DNA of 64,000 nucleotides. Origin: Eubacteriaceae bacterium. GTDB taxonomy: Bacteria > Bacillota > Clostridia > Lachnospirales > Lachnospiraceae. Below are positions 54,192 through 62,992 of this stretch, one piece after another. Numbering within the stretch: the stretch's first letter is position 1; the number at the start of each line of letters is the position of its first letter. The stretch lies in the NCBI GenBank assembly GCA_902362455.1, contig CABIWJ010000011.1:1-64000 (forward strand). The letters are read 5' to 3'. The notes beneath the pieces were generated by a model. That model was not told the DNA's origin. It ran no database searches and saw nothing but the letters and a program-made list of their open reading frames with translations. A program made the translations under genes and the position numbers.

Positions 54192-57100
54192 CTATATCCT
54201 CCCAGAATATGTAACTTCCTTTTCGATTTTTCTTCATAAAGTATAATGCCTTGTCTGCTTTCTGCAGTGTCTCCATAACACTTTCGTTACTTGCACTATA
54301 TGATATAGCTATACCAATTGAACATGAAACCAATTTATTATGAGGAATATTTACATCTTGTTTTATATATTTACTAACAACATCAACAAATCCATCACTA
54401 ATTTTGTTATATATGTCATCAGCCACCTTGAATACCTGTTCTTTAGAAACATTATTCAATACAACAACAAACTCGTCTCCACCATATCTTACGGCATATC
54501 CGATTTTATTACTAACACTACTAAACACCTTAGCAAATTCTACCAATACCACGTCTCCGACATCATGACCGAATGTATCATTATAGTATTTGAAATTATC
54601 AAGGTCAGCATATAGAATTGCAATAGAATTATTACAATTACTATGTTCATCTATCTTCTTAGCAAAACCCTGTCTGTTATATAGTCCGGTAAGCATATCT
54701 GTAATTGCTAAAGAGTTAAGTTTCTCATTAATTTCTATAATATTCTTTCTGGATTTAATTCTTTCAATTCCACTTGATAGCTGTATTATAGCAGTTTTAA
54801 TGATTACAAGATCATCATCTGATAAAAATATTCTGCTTCTTCTGAAATTCTTATGCATATTAACTGTTGCTAAAAATACAGAATTAACTCCTTGTTCATC
54901 CATAACAGGAACTCCTACCAGAGTAACTATTTTATTCTTGCCAAATAATGATATAATTCTATTAAATTCTAAGAATGACTTATCTGTTCTGTTAACAATA
55001 AATGATCTCTTCATAAGATTCATAAAATCAAATATATCATTATATGAAGCTGATATATCTTTTCTTAACTCCTTGTATAATTCATCTACATCATCTTTTT
55101 TTCTCTCAAGCATAAGGATACTATCAAAATTAAAATTATTTTGTAGCGTTATCATTGTATTCTCTATCAATGTACCTGTATCATTATCCTCTTTATTAAG
55201 CATCTCTTGAAGGAATGACAAAAATTTAATATCTTTCTTACGTTCTGATAACTGTTTCTCCTTACCTACATTATATGATAAGTCAATTAAAGACTCGAGT
55301 GGAACATTTAAAAGTCCCGAAGTAACAGGTCTTGAATTTATATTTTTGCCATCAATTATATACATAATGTTCTGCATCTTAACTACGTATCCATTTTCTC
55401 TACAATAGCTTAATCCATTTTCTAAAACTTCAGATGCTTTGGCTTCGTCACCACATTTTTTACAAAATCTGTAATATTCTGTGGTAAAGCTTGTAATAAT
55501 ATAGAACATAGCACCCTTGCATACTTCAAAATATGAGTCAGCTGCCTCAAAATATTCTCCCGCTTGCTCATAATCTCCATTATTAACATTTAAAATACCA
55601 TTTATAAAATTGTAAATCATCAAATCTTCATGCCAATATGCATAATCTACCTCTTCTCCCTCATCAGGATATAGCAAGTGACTTATTCTAATCTCCATAT
55701 TGCTAAGACATTTATATGCACGATATTCATTACCAACCATATAGTAAGAAAATGCCTGCAGACCATATAACTTAGACGCATTACATATCTGTATGGTTTC
55801 AATCTCAAGGTTGTCTAACATCTTAAATATTGTATCAAAATAATTGCATGCCGATATAAAATCCTGAACACAAATACAATTAATCGCCATATTATAAAGT
55901 GCTTCTGCAATTCCCTCTGCGTTCCTATTCTTAATCAGAATATCTATGGCATTACTGAAATATTCATTAGCCTTTGTATGTTGTTCAGATATTATACTGT
56001 TATAACCCATTCCAAGATACAGGTTGGCTCTTCGTCTTAAGTCACCGTCAAGCATATTAATCTTTAGCTTCTCATTATAGAATCTGCTGCCACATTTATG
56101 GTAACCTTTCTCTGAAAACAAAACTATATATTTCGTATAAGCAGATGTTAAAAAATTATAGTTACCTAACATTTTACCTACAGCAATTCCATTCTTAAAT
56201 GTCTCTGATTCCTTACAATTAATAAAATGTCTGATTGATTCATCATCATTATCATATCCAAAAATTGTATAATATGCGTAAGTATTAAGATAATTATATT
56301 TTTTAAGCTTTCTTAATATTTCTTCATTAACTCTTACCTTGCTGAAATCTACTGTGAACACATCTCTCCAACCACTAAATTGTGCAGCTTCCCTTATCAT
56401 CTCTGCATTGAATTCCAGATTTTCATCACCTAACTTCTTAGAGATTGCTATACATCTGTCTGCATATTTATATGCTAAATCTGACTGTGTCATATTCATC
56501 TGAGCAAGTCCACATATATAATTATAGGTATAGCTCTCATATAAGTCAGTCTCCCCGTTATAGAGTGGCAGCATCTTCTCACAATTAAGCATTGCAGAAT
56601 TATTATCATCCTCTAAAACATTACAAAGTGACCTGATTACATAAAAATCAAACTTATCCTTATTCTCTATATTAAGTTTTTCTTCTGCAATCCTGCTATT
56701 TATTATTCCCATATAATGTTCAGCATCTTCTAATGCTAACATAAGGTAAAGGTTTCTTAATTTAACCAGGTAGTCTCTAAAAAAACGTCTGTTTGGTATA
56801 AATGTCGAACGATAATTACCATAATCTAATTCTTTATCACTCTTCCACTCAAATATTATATTCATATCCTCTGCCTTATTAATCATCTTATTAAAGTATT
56901 CTTCAATATAAGAAAGTGGAGATTGTAATTCATTATATATAATCAGTAACTTTATATTAAGTCCTTCGATATTATTCATTAATTCATTAATAACTTTCAT
57001 CGATGACTTTCCTGCATACTGGAATCGGTCAAGTACAATAAGTAATGGTGTTTTTAGTGATATATAACTATAACATTTGATAATTGACTGTATGAATTTC

Positions 57101-57495
57101 TTCATCTCATAATGAACCTCTGATGTTATAATCTGTTCCGTTCTATGTGCCACGCCTGTTGAAAGGTAAGAAACAAATATCTCTTTATGGAGTGAATATA
57201 CATCGCATCTGTCTATAAATTCACTTACGTTCATATCATTCGAAAAAAACTTCTGGTAATAATATCGTATACCATTTATTAATGGTTCATAAGGTTCTTT
57301 AATGTCATTTTTAGAATATCTATGATATAAAAGACCTTTCTTATAGACATCACCAACAATTTTCTCAATATCTTCAAGTCTCATATCCAACATATTATAA
57401 TGTTTCACAAACATTATCTTCTCTGTTGACATATTATCATCAGTCACATATGAATAAAATAAATTCTTAATATAATTTGTGTGATTCAAATTCAT
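54169..57495 (-). CDS. Large STAND/TPR-like diguanylate cyclase (GGDEF)
   Basis: A 1108-residue cytoplasmic protein. The N-terminal part (about 1-260) resembles an AAA/STAND ATPase remnant, with a Walker-B-like PLLIVLDRFQYAG but no clear Walker A. A long helical TPR-like region follows (about 270-740, e.g. RRANLYLGMGYNSI, EALYNMAINCI), then a probable GAF domain (about 770-920), then GGDEF (about 945-1100). The GGDEF domain has LTGLYNRQGF, ADLDNFKYYND and an intact RYGGDEFVVV, so cyclic-di-GMP synthesis is likely. The RxxD product-inhibition site is not seen. A promoter lies at 57552-57580. It is translationally linked to the CapA gene. Confidence 0.88.
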   Translation of the reverse strand: MNLNHTNYIKNLFYSYVTDDNMSTEKIMFVKHYNMLDMRLEDIEKIVGDVYKKGLLYHRYSKNDIKEPYEPLINGIRYYYQKFFSNDMNVSEFIDRCDVYSLHKEIFVSYLSTGVAHRTEQIITSEVHYEMKKFIQSIIKCYSYISLKTPLLIVLDRFQYAGKSSMKVINELMNNIEGLNIKLLIIYNELQSPLSYIEEYFNKMINKAEDMNIIFEWKSDKELDYGNYRSTFIPNRRFFRDYLVKLRNLYLMLALEDAEHYMGIINSRIAEEKLNIENKDKFDFYVIRSLCNVLEDDNNSAMLNCEKMLPLYNGETDLYESYTYNYICGLAQMNMTQSDLAYKYADRCIAISKKLGDENLEFNAEMIREAAQFSGWRDVFTVDFSKVRVNEEILRKLKKYNYLNTYAYYTIFGYDNDDESIRHFINCKESETFKNGIAVGKMLGNYNFLTSAYTKYIVLFSEKGYHKCGSRFYNEKLKINMLDGDLRRRANLYLGMGYNSIISEQHTKANEYFSNAIDILIKNRNAEGIAEALYNMAINCICVQDFISACNYFDTIFKMLDNLEIETIQICNASKLYGLQAFSYYMVGNEYRAYKCLSNMEIRISHLLYPDEGEEVDYAYWHEDLMIYNFINGILNVNNGDYEQAGEYFEAADSYFEVCKGAMFYIITSFTTEYYRFCKKCGDEAKASEVLENGLSYCRENGYVVKMQNIMYIIDGKNINSRPVTSGLLNVPLESLIDLSYNVGKEKQLSERKKDIKFLSFLQEMLNKEDNDTGTLIENTMITLQNNFNFDSILMLERKKDDVDELYKELRKDISASYNDIFDFMNLMKRSFIVNRTDKSFLEFNRIISLFGKNKIVTLVGVPVMDEQGVNSVFLATVNMHKNFRRSRIFLSDDDLVIIKTAIIQLSSGIERIKSRKNIIEINEKLNSLAITDMLTGLYNRQGFAKKIDEHSNCNNSIAILYADLDNFKYYNDTFGHDVGDVVLVEFAKVFSSVSNKIGYAVRYGGDEFVVVLNNVSKEQVFKVADDIYNKISDGFVDVVSKYIKQDVNIPHNKLVSCSIGIAISYSASNESVMETLQKADKALYFMKKNRKGSYIFWEDIDEQQESN

Positions 57496-57551
57496 CCCTC
57501 ACGGTCCATATAATGTATTTATCAAAAGTAGTAAATGCTACTATTATTTCT

Positions 57552-57580
57552 ATTCTACTATATTTTTAAAATATAATCAA
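57552..57580 (-). promoter_or_regulatory. Promoter of the GGDEF-CapA operon
   Basis: On the minus strand TTGATT (57575-57580), 17 bp, TAGAAT (57552-57557), in an AT-rich region. The rest of the 57496-57868 gap holds the divergent nrdD control region: NrdR boxes, promoter and structured leader. Confidence 0.55.
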
Positions 57581-57622
57581 CTTATCTTTATTTCAAATCC
57601 AGGCATAAGTTTTAATATTTTT

Positions 57623-57671
57623 ATAACTATATGTTGTGGTTTCCTATTGACACCGCAACTAAATGTTGTAT
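57623..57671 (+). promoter_or_regulatory. Tandem NrdR boxes upstream of nrdD
   Basis: AACTATATGTTGTG (about 57625-57638) and AACTAAATGTTGTA (57657-57670) match the NrdR box pattern. They start exactly 32 bp apart, three helical turns, the usual spacing. The second lies between the -35 and -10 of the promoter, so NrdR bound with ATP or dATP would repress. Confidence 0.7.
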
Positions 57672-57674
57672 AAT
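57647..57674 (+). promoter_or_regulatory. Promoter of nrdD
   Basis: TTGACA (57647-57652), 16 bp, TATAAT (57669-57674): both hexamers are perfect. The transcript would run through the structured element 57721-57864 before nrdD. Confidence 0.85.
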
Positions 57675-57720
57675 AATTTTATATTTTATTACTTATCGAA
57701 TTGAGATAGTAATTTGAAAA

Positions 57721-57864
57721 TAGTGTGAAAAATAATGCAGATGCGATTATTGTTCACACGGCTATTTGTTTCTGAGCGAAAGCAAATAGCTTTATGGCAG
57801 ATGAGAAATCTCCTGTGCAAATTTCTCATCGCTTCATCTCAATAAGTTGCTCAGAAATGGAGAT
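57721..57864 (+). repeat. Dispersed structured 5'-UTR element, copy before nrdD
   Basis: Helices in order: GTGTGAA/TTCACAC (57723-57729, 57753-57759), GCTATTTG/CAAATAGC (57761-57768, 57783-57790) and GATGAGAAAT/ATTTCTCATC (57800-57809, 57821-57830). The loop of the second, TTTCTGAGC (57769-57777), is complementary to GCTCAGAAA (57849-57857), which lies directly before the GGAG of nrdD, so a pseudoknot could form. A related copy lies before the ABC ATPase (63770-63914) and a short one before thiH. Confidence 0.75.
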
Positions 57865-57868
57865 TCCT

Positions 57869-60031
57869 ATGAAAATAATTAAACGAAGCGGTGCAGAAGT
57901 CCAATTTGACATAAGAAAAATATCTGCCGCAGTAAAAAAAGCTAATGAAGGTGTAATTGACAGTGAAAAACTTACTAACGAACAGATTGAGATAATCTCT
58001 GAAAACGTCACTAAAATATGCAGTGATATGGAACGTTCTCTTAATGTAGAAGAAATTCAGGATTTAGTAGAGAATCAGATAATGAATGAGAAAGCATTTG
58101 CAGTGGCTAGAAATTATATTACTTACAGATATAAACGTGCATTAGTAAGAAAATCTAATTCTACCGACGAACAGATTCTAAGTCTTCTTCAATTTGATAA
58201 CGAAGAAGTTAAACAGGAAAATTCTAACAAGAATCCTATGGTAAACAGCGTACAGCGTGACTATATGGCAGGTGAAGTAAGCAAGGATATAACAAAAAGA
58301 TTCCTGCTTCCCGAGGATATTTTAGATGCTCATGAAAAAGGAATTATACATTTTCATGATGCAGATTATTTTGCACAGCATATGCACAACTGCTGTCTTA
58401 TTAACCTTGAAGATATGCTCCAGAATGGAACTGTAATAAGTGAGACCACTATTGAGAAACCTCACAGTTTCTCAACTGCCTGTAATATTGCTACACAGAG
58501 CATTGCTCAGATAGCAAGTTCACAATATGGTGGTCAGAGCATAACCCTTTCACATTTAGTTCCATTTGTACAGGTAAGCCGTGAGAAATTTCGTCGTGAG
58601 GTGCGTGACGAATTCATTGCAACCGGTATTGAAGCTACTGAAGAAACGATTAATAAAGTTGCTGAACTCAGAGTCAGAAAAGAAATTAAACAGGGTGTCC
58701 AGATGATTCAATATCAGGTCATAACCCTTATGACAACTAACGGCCAGGCTCCTTTCATCACAATATTTATGTATCTTGATGAAGTTCCTGAAGGACAATT
58801 ACGTGATGACTTAGCACTTGTGACCGAAGAAGTTCTTCGCCAGCGAATAATAGGTATTAAAAATGAAAAGGGTGTATATATTACTCCTGCTTTTCCTAAG
58901 CTTATCTATGTTCTTGAAGAAGATAACATACATAAGGACAGTAAATATTGGTATCTTACTAAGCTAGCTGCCGAATGTACTGCTAAGAGAATGGTTCCTG
59001 ACTACATATCAGAGAAAATCATGAAGAAACTTAAAGATGGTAATTGCTATCCTTGTATGGGCTGCCGTTCATTCTTAACTGTATATAAAGACGAGAATGA
59101 TAAATATAAATTCTACGGAAGATTTAATCAGGGAGTCGTTACACTTAACTTAGTCGATGTAGCTTGTTCATCCGGTGGAGATTATGATAAGTTCTGGAAG
59201 ATATTAGATGAACGTCTTGATTTATGCAAACGTGCACTTATGTGTCGTCACAACCGTCTTAAAGGTACTCCATCAGATGTCGCACCTATCTTATGGCAAT
59301 ATGGTGCATTAGCGAGATTAAAGAAAGGTGAAACCATAGACAAGTTATTATATAATGGTTATTCTACTATTTCTCTTGGATATGCCGGTCTATATGAGTG
59401 TACTAAATATATGACTGGCAAGTCACATGTTGACCCTGATGGTAAGACTTTCGCACTCAAAGTAATGCATTGTCTTAACGATGCCTGCCATAAATGGGCT
59501 GATGAGACAAATATTGACTTCAGCCTTTACGGAACACCACTTGAGTCTACTACTTATAAATTTGCTAAATGCTTACAGAAACGATTTGGCAAAATTCCCG
59601 GTGTAACCGATAGAAACTACATTACAAACAGTTATCACGTTCATGTAACTGAACAAATTGATGCATTTACCAAGCTTAAATTTGAATCAGAATTTCAAGA
59701 ATTATCCCCAGGTGGTGCAATCAGTTATGTCGAAGTACCAAATCTTCAAAACAACCTAGATGCCGTACTGGAAGTAATGAAATATATCTATGACAACATA
59801 ATGTATGCTGAACTTAATACTAAGAGTGATTATTGTCAGGTCTGTGATTATAACGGAGAAATTCAGATTGTTACTGATGATGATGGTAAACTCGTATGGG
59901 AATGTCCTAACTGTGGTAACCGTAATCAGGATAAAATGAATGTTGCCAGAAGAACTTGTGGTTATATAGGTACACAATTCTGGAATCAGGGACGTACACA
60001 GGAGATTAAAGACAGAGTATTACATTTATAA
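57869..60031 (+). CDS. nrdD: Anaerobic ribonucleoside-triphosphate reductase
   Basis: A 720-residue class III reductase that makes deoxynucleotides without oxygen. An N-terminal ATP-cone (KIIKRSGAEVQFDIRKISAAVKKA) precedes the barrel with MHNCCLINLEDMLQNG. Four Cys (CQVCDY, CPNCGN) form the C-terminal zinc site, and the glycyl radical site RRTCGYIGTQFW follows (Gly near 698). An in-frame extension upstream from 57794 lies in the repeat element and is rejected. The activase gene nrdG is not found here; a terminator follows directly. Confidence 0.96.
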   Translation: MKIIKRSGAEVQFDIRKISAAVKKANEGVIDSEKLTNEQIEIISENVTKICSDMERSLNVEEIQDLVENQIMNEKAFAVARNYITYRYKRALVRKSNSTDEQILSLLQFDNEEVKQENSNKNPMVNSVQRDYMAGEVSKDITKRFLLPEDILDAHEKGIIHFHDADYFAQHMHNCCLINLEDMLQNGTVISETTIEKPHSFSTACNIATQSIAQIASSQYGGQSITLSHLVPFVQVSREKFRREVRDEFIATGIEATEETINKVAELRVRKEIKQGVQMIQYQVITLMTTNGQAPFITIFMYLDEVPEGQLRDDLALVTEEVLRQRIIGIKNEKGVYITPAFPKLIYVLEEDNIHKDSKYWYLTKLAAECTAKRMVPDYISEKIMKKLKDGNCYPCMGCRSFLTVYKDENDKYKFYGRFNQGVVTLNLVDVACSSGGDYDKFWKILDERLDLCKRALMCRHNRLKGTPSDVAPILWQYGALARLKKGETIDKLLYNGYSTISLGYAGLYECTKYMTGKSHVDPDGKTFALKVMHCLNDACHKWADETNIDFSLYGTPLESTTYKFAKCLQKRFGKIPGVTDRNYITNSYHVHVTEQIDAFTKLKFESEFQELSPGGAISYVEVPNLQNNLDAVLEVMKYIYDNIMYAELNTKSDYCQVCDYNGEIQIVTDDDGKLVWECPNCGNRNQDKMNVARRTCGYIGTQFWNQGRTQEIKDRVLHL

Positions 60032-60038
60032 TTATTTG

Positions 60039-60105
60039 AGTACATTTAAAGACACACACTTAAACCGATGTATCCGGCTTAAGTGTGTGTCTTTTGAATG
60101 TACTC
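60039..60105. terminator. Long bidirectional terminator hairpin after nrdD
   Basis: GAGTACATT (60039-60047) pairs with AATGTACTC (60097-60105). After a small internal loop a 16-bp perfect stem follows (60048-60063 with 60079-60094, AAAGACACACACTTAA). Together this is 25 bp around a 15-base loop, between convergent genes. Confidence 0.8.
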
Positions 60106-60155
60106 AAAATTTGATTCAAAAAAAAGATATCTTACAAATTTTCCTGACCATTTTC

Positions 60156-62756
60156 TTAACCAAAAAGTTCTGATAACTTATCCGCAATATCATTCTTTCT
60201 ACGTCTGTTATTCTTGCGACTAACCGATTCCATTACATTATCAATTCGTTTAAGCACCGTTTCTCTTACAAATGGTTTAGTTATATAATCACTTATACCT
60301 AAGGATATCAGTTCCATCTGAGATTCTTTAGACGAATCTGATGTCATTACGATAACTGGAATGTCTTCATATTTTTCATCTTTCTTAATGATACTTAAGA
60401 ATTCTTTACCATCCATATACGGCATAATTAAATCAAGTATTATTATGTCAATTACTCCCGATTCCTTAAGTTTAATTAAGGCATCATTTCCATTCTCTGC
60501 CTCAACTATATCATATTTATCGCTAAACATTTCTGCCAACATCAGTCTGTTAAGTCTGTAGTCATCGACAATTAACATTCTTCCTTTGTTTTTCTTCTTC
60601 TCGCCATCTACTTCCTTACGATAGATACTGAGAATACTATCTATCTCTTTCTGTGCCGTGATGTCATTAAGTGTACCAAATAAAAGGTGTTTGTTTCCTA
60701 TCTTCTGTATATATTGTAATCTTAACTTTACCCACATATTAGTACCATTATTCTTAATTCTTTCATATTCAGCCTCTGCAATTTTCTTAGTTCTTATAGC
60801 CGTCTCAAATGCACTAATTACATTTTCTTTGTAATTCTCATCTATTATAGAAATTGCATTTTCTATCTTAAGTGCAGTATCTGAGCTTCCAAACATATCA
60901 TAAAAACCCTCGTTAACTCTTAATAGTTCAACATTTCCATCTGAATATTCATATATTACTATTGTCTGAAGATTATTACCAAATATCATCTCCATTTGAG
61001 GGTTCTTCTCAAATAGTGCATTTATATTTATCTGCTCTGAGTCTTCTGATTTATTCTTGCCCGATTCATTGTTATGAAATTCTTCATTCGAATCTATTAA
61101 TTTCAGATAATCCTCAACTGGCATAGGTGATGCGAAATAATAGCCTTGAACATAATCACAGCCAATACTTCTTAAGAATCTCGCCTGTTCATAAGTTTCA
61201 ACACCCTCAACTACAACTGGAAGATTAATCCATTTAGCCATTCTTATTACTGAAGCTAGAATATTATCTCCCCTGCCCGGTATATCCGTATTGGATAGAA
61301 ATCTCATATCTACTTTAAGTATATCGACAGAGATATCTTTTAAAGTATTAAGTGATGAATAACCACTTCCAAAATCGTCCATTAATATTATGAAACCATA
61401 TAACTGTAATTTAGTGATAATGTCCTTGATAACAACAGGATTTTCAACATATGCACTTTCTGTAAGTTCAAGATTTAATAGTGCTGGTGGTACATTATAT
61501 TTATCAGTAAGTCCCTTGATAATATCTACTATCTTAGGATTATACATATTCACTCTTGAAACATTTACTGAAATCGAATAAGGTGTTCTTCCTTCGTCCA
61601 TCCACTTTCTAAGGTACTTACATGCTTTCTCCCATACGTAATAATCTAATTTAGATATATATCCATTCTTCTCTAAAACTGGAATAAATTCACCCGGCAT
61701 TACCATTCCCTTGGTAGGATGAAACCATCTTACTAATGCCTCTGCACCATATGGCTTATTATTCTCCAAACTATATTTAGGCTGGAAATACAAATCAAAC
61801 TGTTCCTTTTCAATAGCACATTTCATATCATTGATTATTTCCTGCTCATGAATAATAGCCTTACTCATCTTATCATTATAAAATGTATAGAACTTAACAT
61901 AATTGCCTTTGCTGTAATTAGATGCTAATGTAGCCCTGTTAAATATAGTCTCCATAGGAAGATTATTGTCCTCAATGACATATAACCCCAGGTTAGGAAC
62001 AATATCATATTCAGGATTATATTTAGCTAACATATTTCTTATATCTGCAATACGACGTAAAATAGTTGATTCATCATATCTGTGACATATTCCAAATACA
62101 TCAGATTCAATTCTTCCAAACGTCGCATAAGGCATAACCGAATAAACATCCTTTAATTGCTTACCGATATATACCAAAAGCTTGTCACCCTCATTATATC
62201 CGAAGAATGAGTTAACCATCTGGAATCTGTCCACATCAAACCTTATAAATACAAATTTCTTATCATTATTACACCTTAACATCTCTCTTGTCACGTCATA
62301 GAATTTCTTTTTATTATACATTCCCGTAAGGGGATCATATTCTGCAATATATTTAAGTTCATTAAATGTCGATAACTGACTTCTGTATATAGCATTTCTT
62401 AGTCTAGCCTTAACAATTCCCTTATCATATGGTTTTCTTATATAATCCCATGCCCCCATATTTAAAGCCCTTTTCTCATTATCAATTCCCTCAAGGCCTG
62501 TTGTAATGATTATAGGAATATTTTTCCAATCACAATTCTCATTGATAATCTTAAGAAATTCAAACCCATCTAAATTAGGCATACATAAATCAAGCAAAAC
62601 AGCCGAAACTCCTCGGCAATGCTCCTTAATATATTCTATGCCGCCGTTACCATTATCAAATTCATGAACCTCATAATTGTCCTCTAAATATGATACTAAA
62701 ATTTTTCTGTTAACTTGCTCATCATCTATCACTAAAACTACTTTTTTTTCATTCAC
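60156..62756 (-). CDS. REC-GGDEF-EAL-PAS-REC cyclic-di-GMP phosphodiesterase
   Basis: An 866-residue soluble protein. Receiver 1 spans about 5-125 (LVIDDEQ, LLDLCMPNLDG). A GGDEF domain follows (about 150-300) in which the active motif is degenerate (RIESDVFGI), so it is probably regulatory. The EAL domain (about 310-560) keeps GAEALVRW, NLELTESA, MDDFGSGYSSL, KVDMRFL and VVVEGVET, so hydrolysis is likely. A PAS-like domain (about 590-710) and receiver 2 (about 730-845, MLIVDDY, IILDLIMPYMDG) complete it. The start is GTG at 62756, nine bases after GGAGG; an ATG at 62792 lacks a site. Two receivers suggest input from two kinases. Confidence 0.93.
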   Translation of the reverse strand: MNEKKVVLVIDDEQVNRKILVSYLEDNYEVHEFDNGNGGIEYIKEHCRGVSAVLLDLCMPNLDGFEFLKIINENCDWKNIPIIITTGLEGIDNEKRALNMGAWDYIRKPYDKGIVKARLRNAIYRSQLSTFNELKYIAEYDPLTGMYNKKKFYDVTREMLRCNNDKKFVFIRFDVDRFQMVNSFFGYNEGDKLLVYIGKQLKDVYSVMPYATFGRIESDVFGICHRYDESTILRRIADIRNMLAKYNPEYDIVPNLGLYVIEDNNLPMETIFNRATLASNYSKGNYVKFYTFYNDKMSKAIIHEQEIINDMKCAIEKEQFDLYFQPKYSLENNKPYGAEALVRWFHPTKGMVMPGEFIPVLEKNGYISKLDYYVWEKACKYLRKWMDEGRTPYSISVNVSRVNMYNPKIVDIIKGLTDKYNVPPALLNLELTESAYVENPVVIKDIITKLQLYGFIILMDDFGSGYSSLNTLKDISVDILKVDMRFLSNTDIPGRGDNILASVIRMAKWINLPVVVEGVETYEQARFLRSIGCDYVQGYYFASPMPVEDYLKLIDSNEEFHNNESGKNKSEDSEQININALFEKNPQMEMIFGNNLQTIVIYEYSDGNVELLRVNEGFYDMFGSSDTALKIENAISIIDENYKENVISAFETAIRTKKIAEAEYERIKNNGTNMWVKLRLQYIQKIGNKHLLFGTLNDITAQKEIDSILSIYRKEVDGEKKKNKGRMLIVDDYRLNRLMLAEMFSDKYDIVEAENGNDALIKLKESGVIDIIILDLIMPYMDGKEFLSIIKKDEKYEDIPVIVMTSDSSKESQMELISLGISDYITKPFVRETVLKRIDNVMESVSRKNNRRRKNDIADKLSELFG

Positions 62757-62830
62757 TGTATACTTCCTCCTAAATGTCCAAAAATTGTTCATTTATTGCT
62801 TTCGACGTTCCGTTAAGAGATTATATGTTT

Positions 62831-62859
62831 ATAATATTCTCTTAGCTATATAGTGTAAA
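62831..62859 (-). promoter_or_regulatory. Promoter of the EAL protein gene
   Basis: On the minus strand TTTACA (62854-62859), 17 bp, TATTAT (62831-62836). An AGAG.../...CTCT near-palindrome surrounds the start region (about 62815-62842). Confidence 0.65.
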
Positions 62860-62929
62860 TTTTACCATATTTTTATATTTCTTACAATGATTTTTGTATA
62901 TTTTACACAATTAAAGCAAAAGTCAGAAA

Positions 62930-62981
62930 ATCAGAAAAATAAAAGCGGAATATTCTCGTTTTCAAAGAATATTCCACTTTT
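62930..62981 (-). terminator. Terminator of the second ABC operon
   Basis: On the minus strand AAAAGTGGAATATTCT and AGAATATTCCGCTTTT form a 16-bp stem with one wobble (62966-62981 with 62941-62956) and a 9-base loop, followed by a U-rich tract. Confidence 0.85.
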
Positions 62982-62992
62982 ACTATTTCTTT

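Noticed and set aside
57794..57868. In-frame N-terminal extension of NrdD starting at 57794
   Set aside because: It lies wholly in a repeated RNA element, has no Shine-Dalgarno, and the family N-terminus (KIIKRSGAEVQFD) starts at 57869, where GGAG is present.
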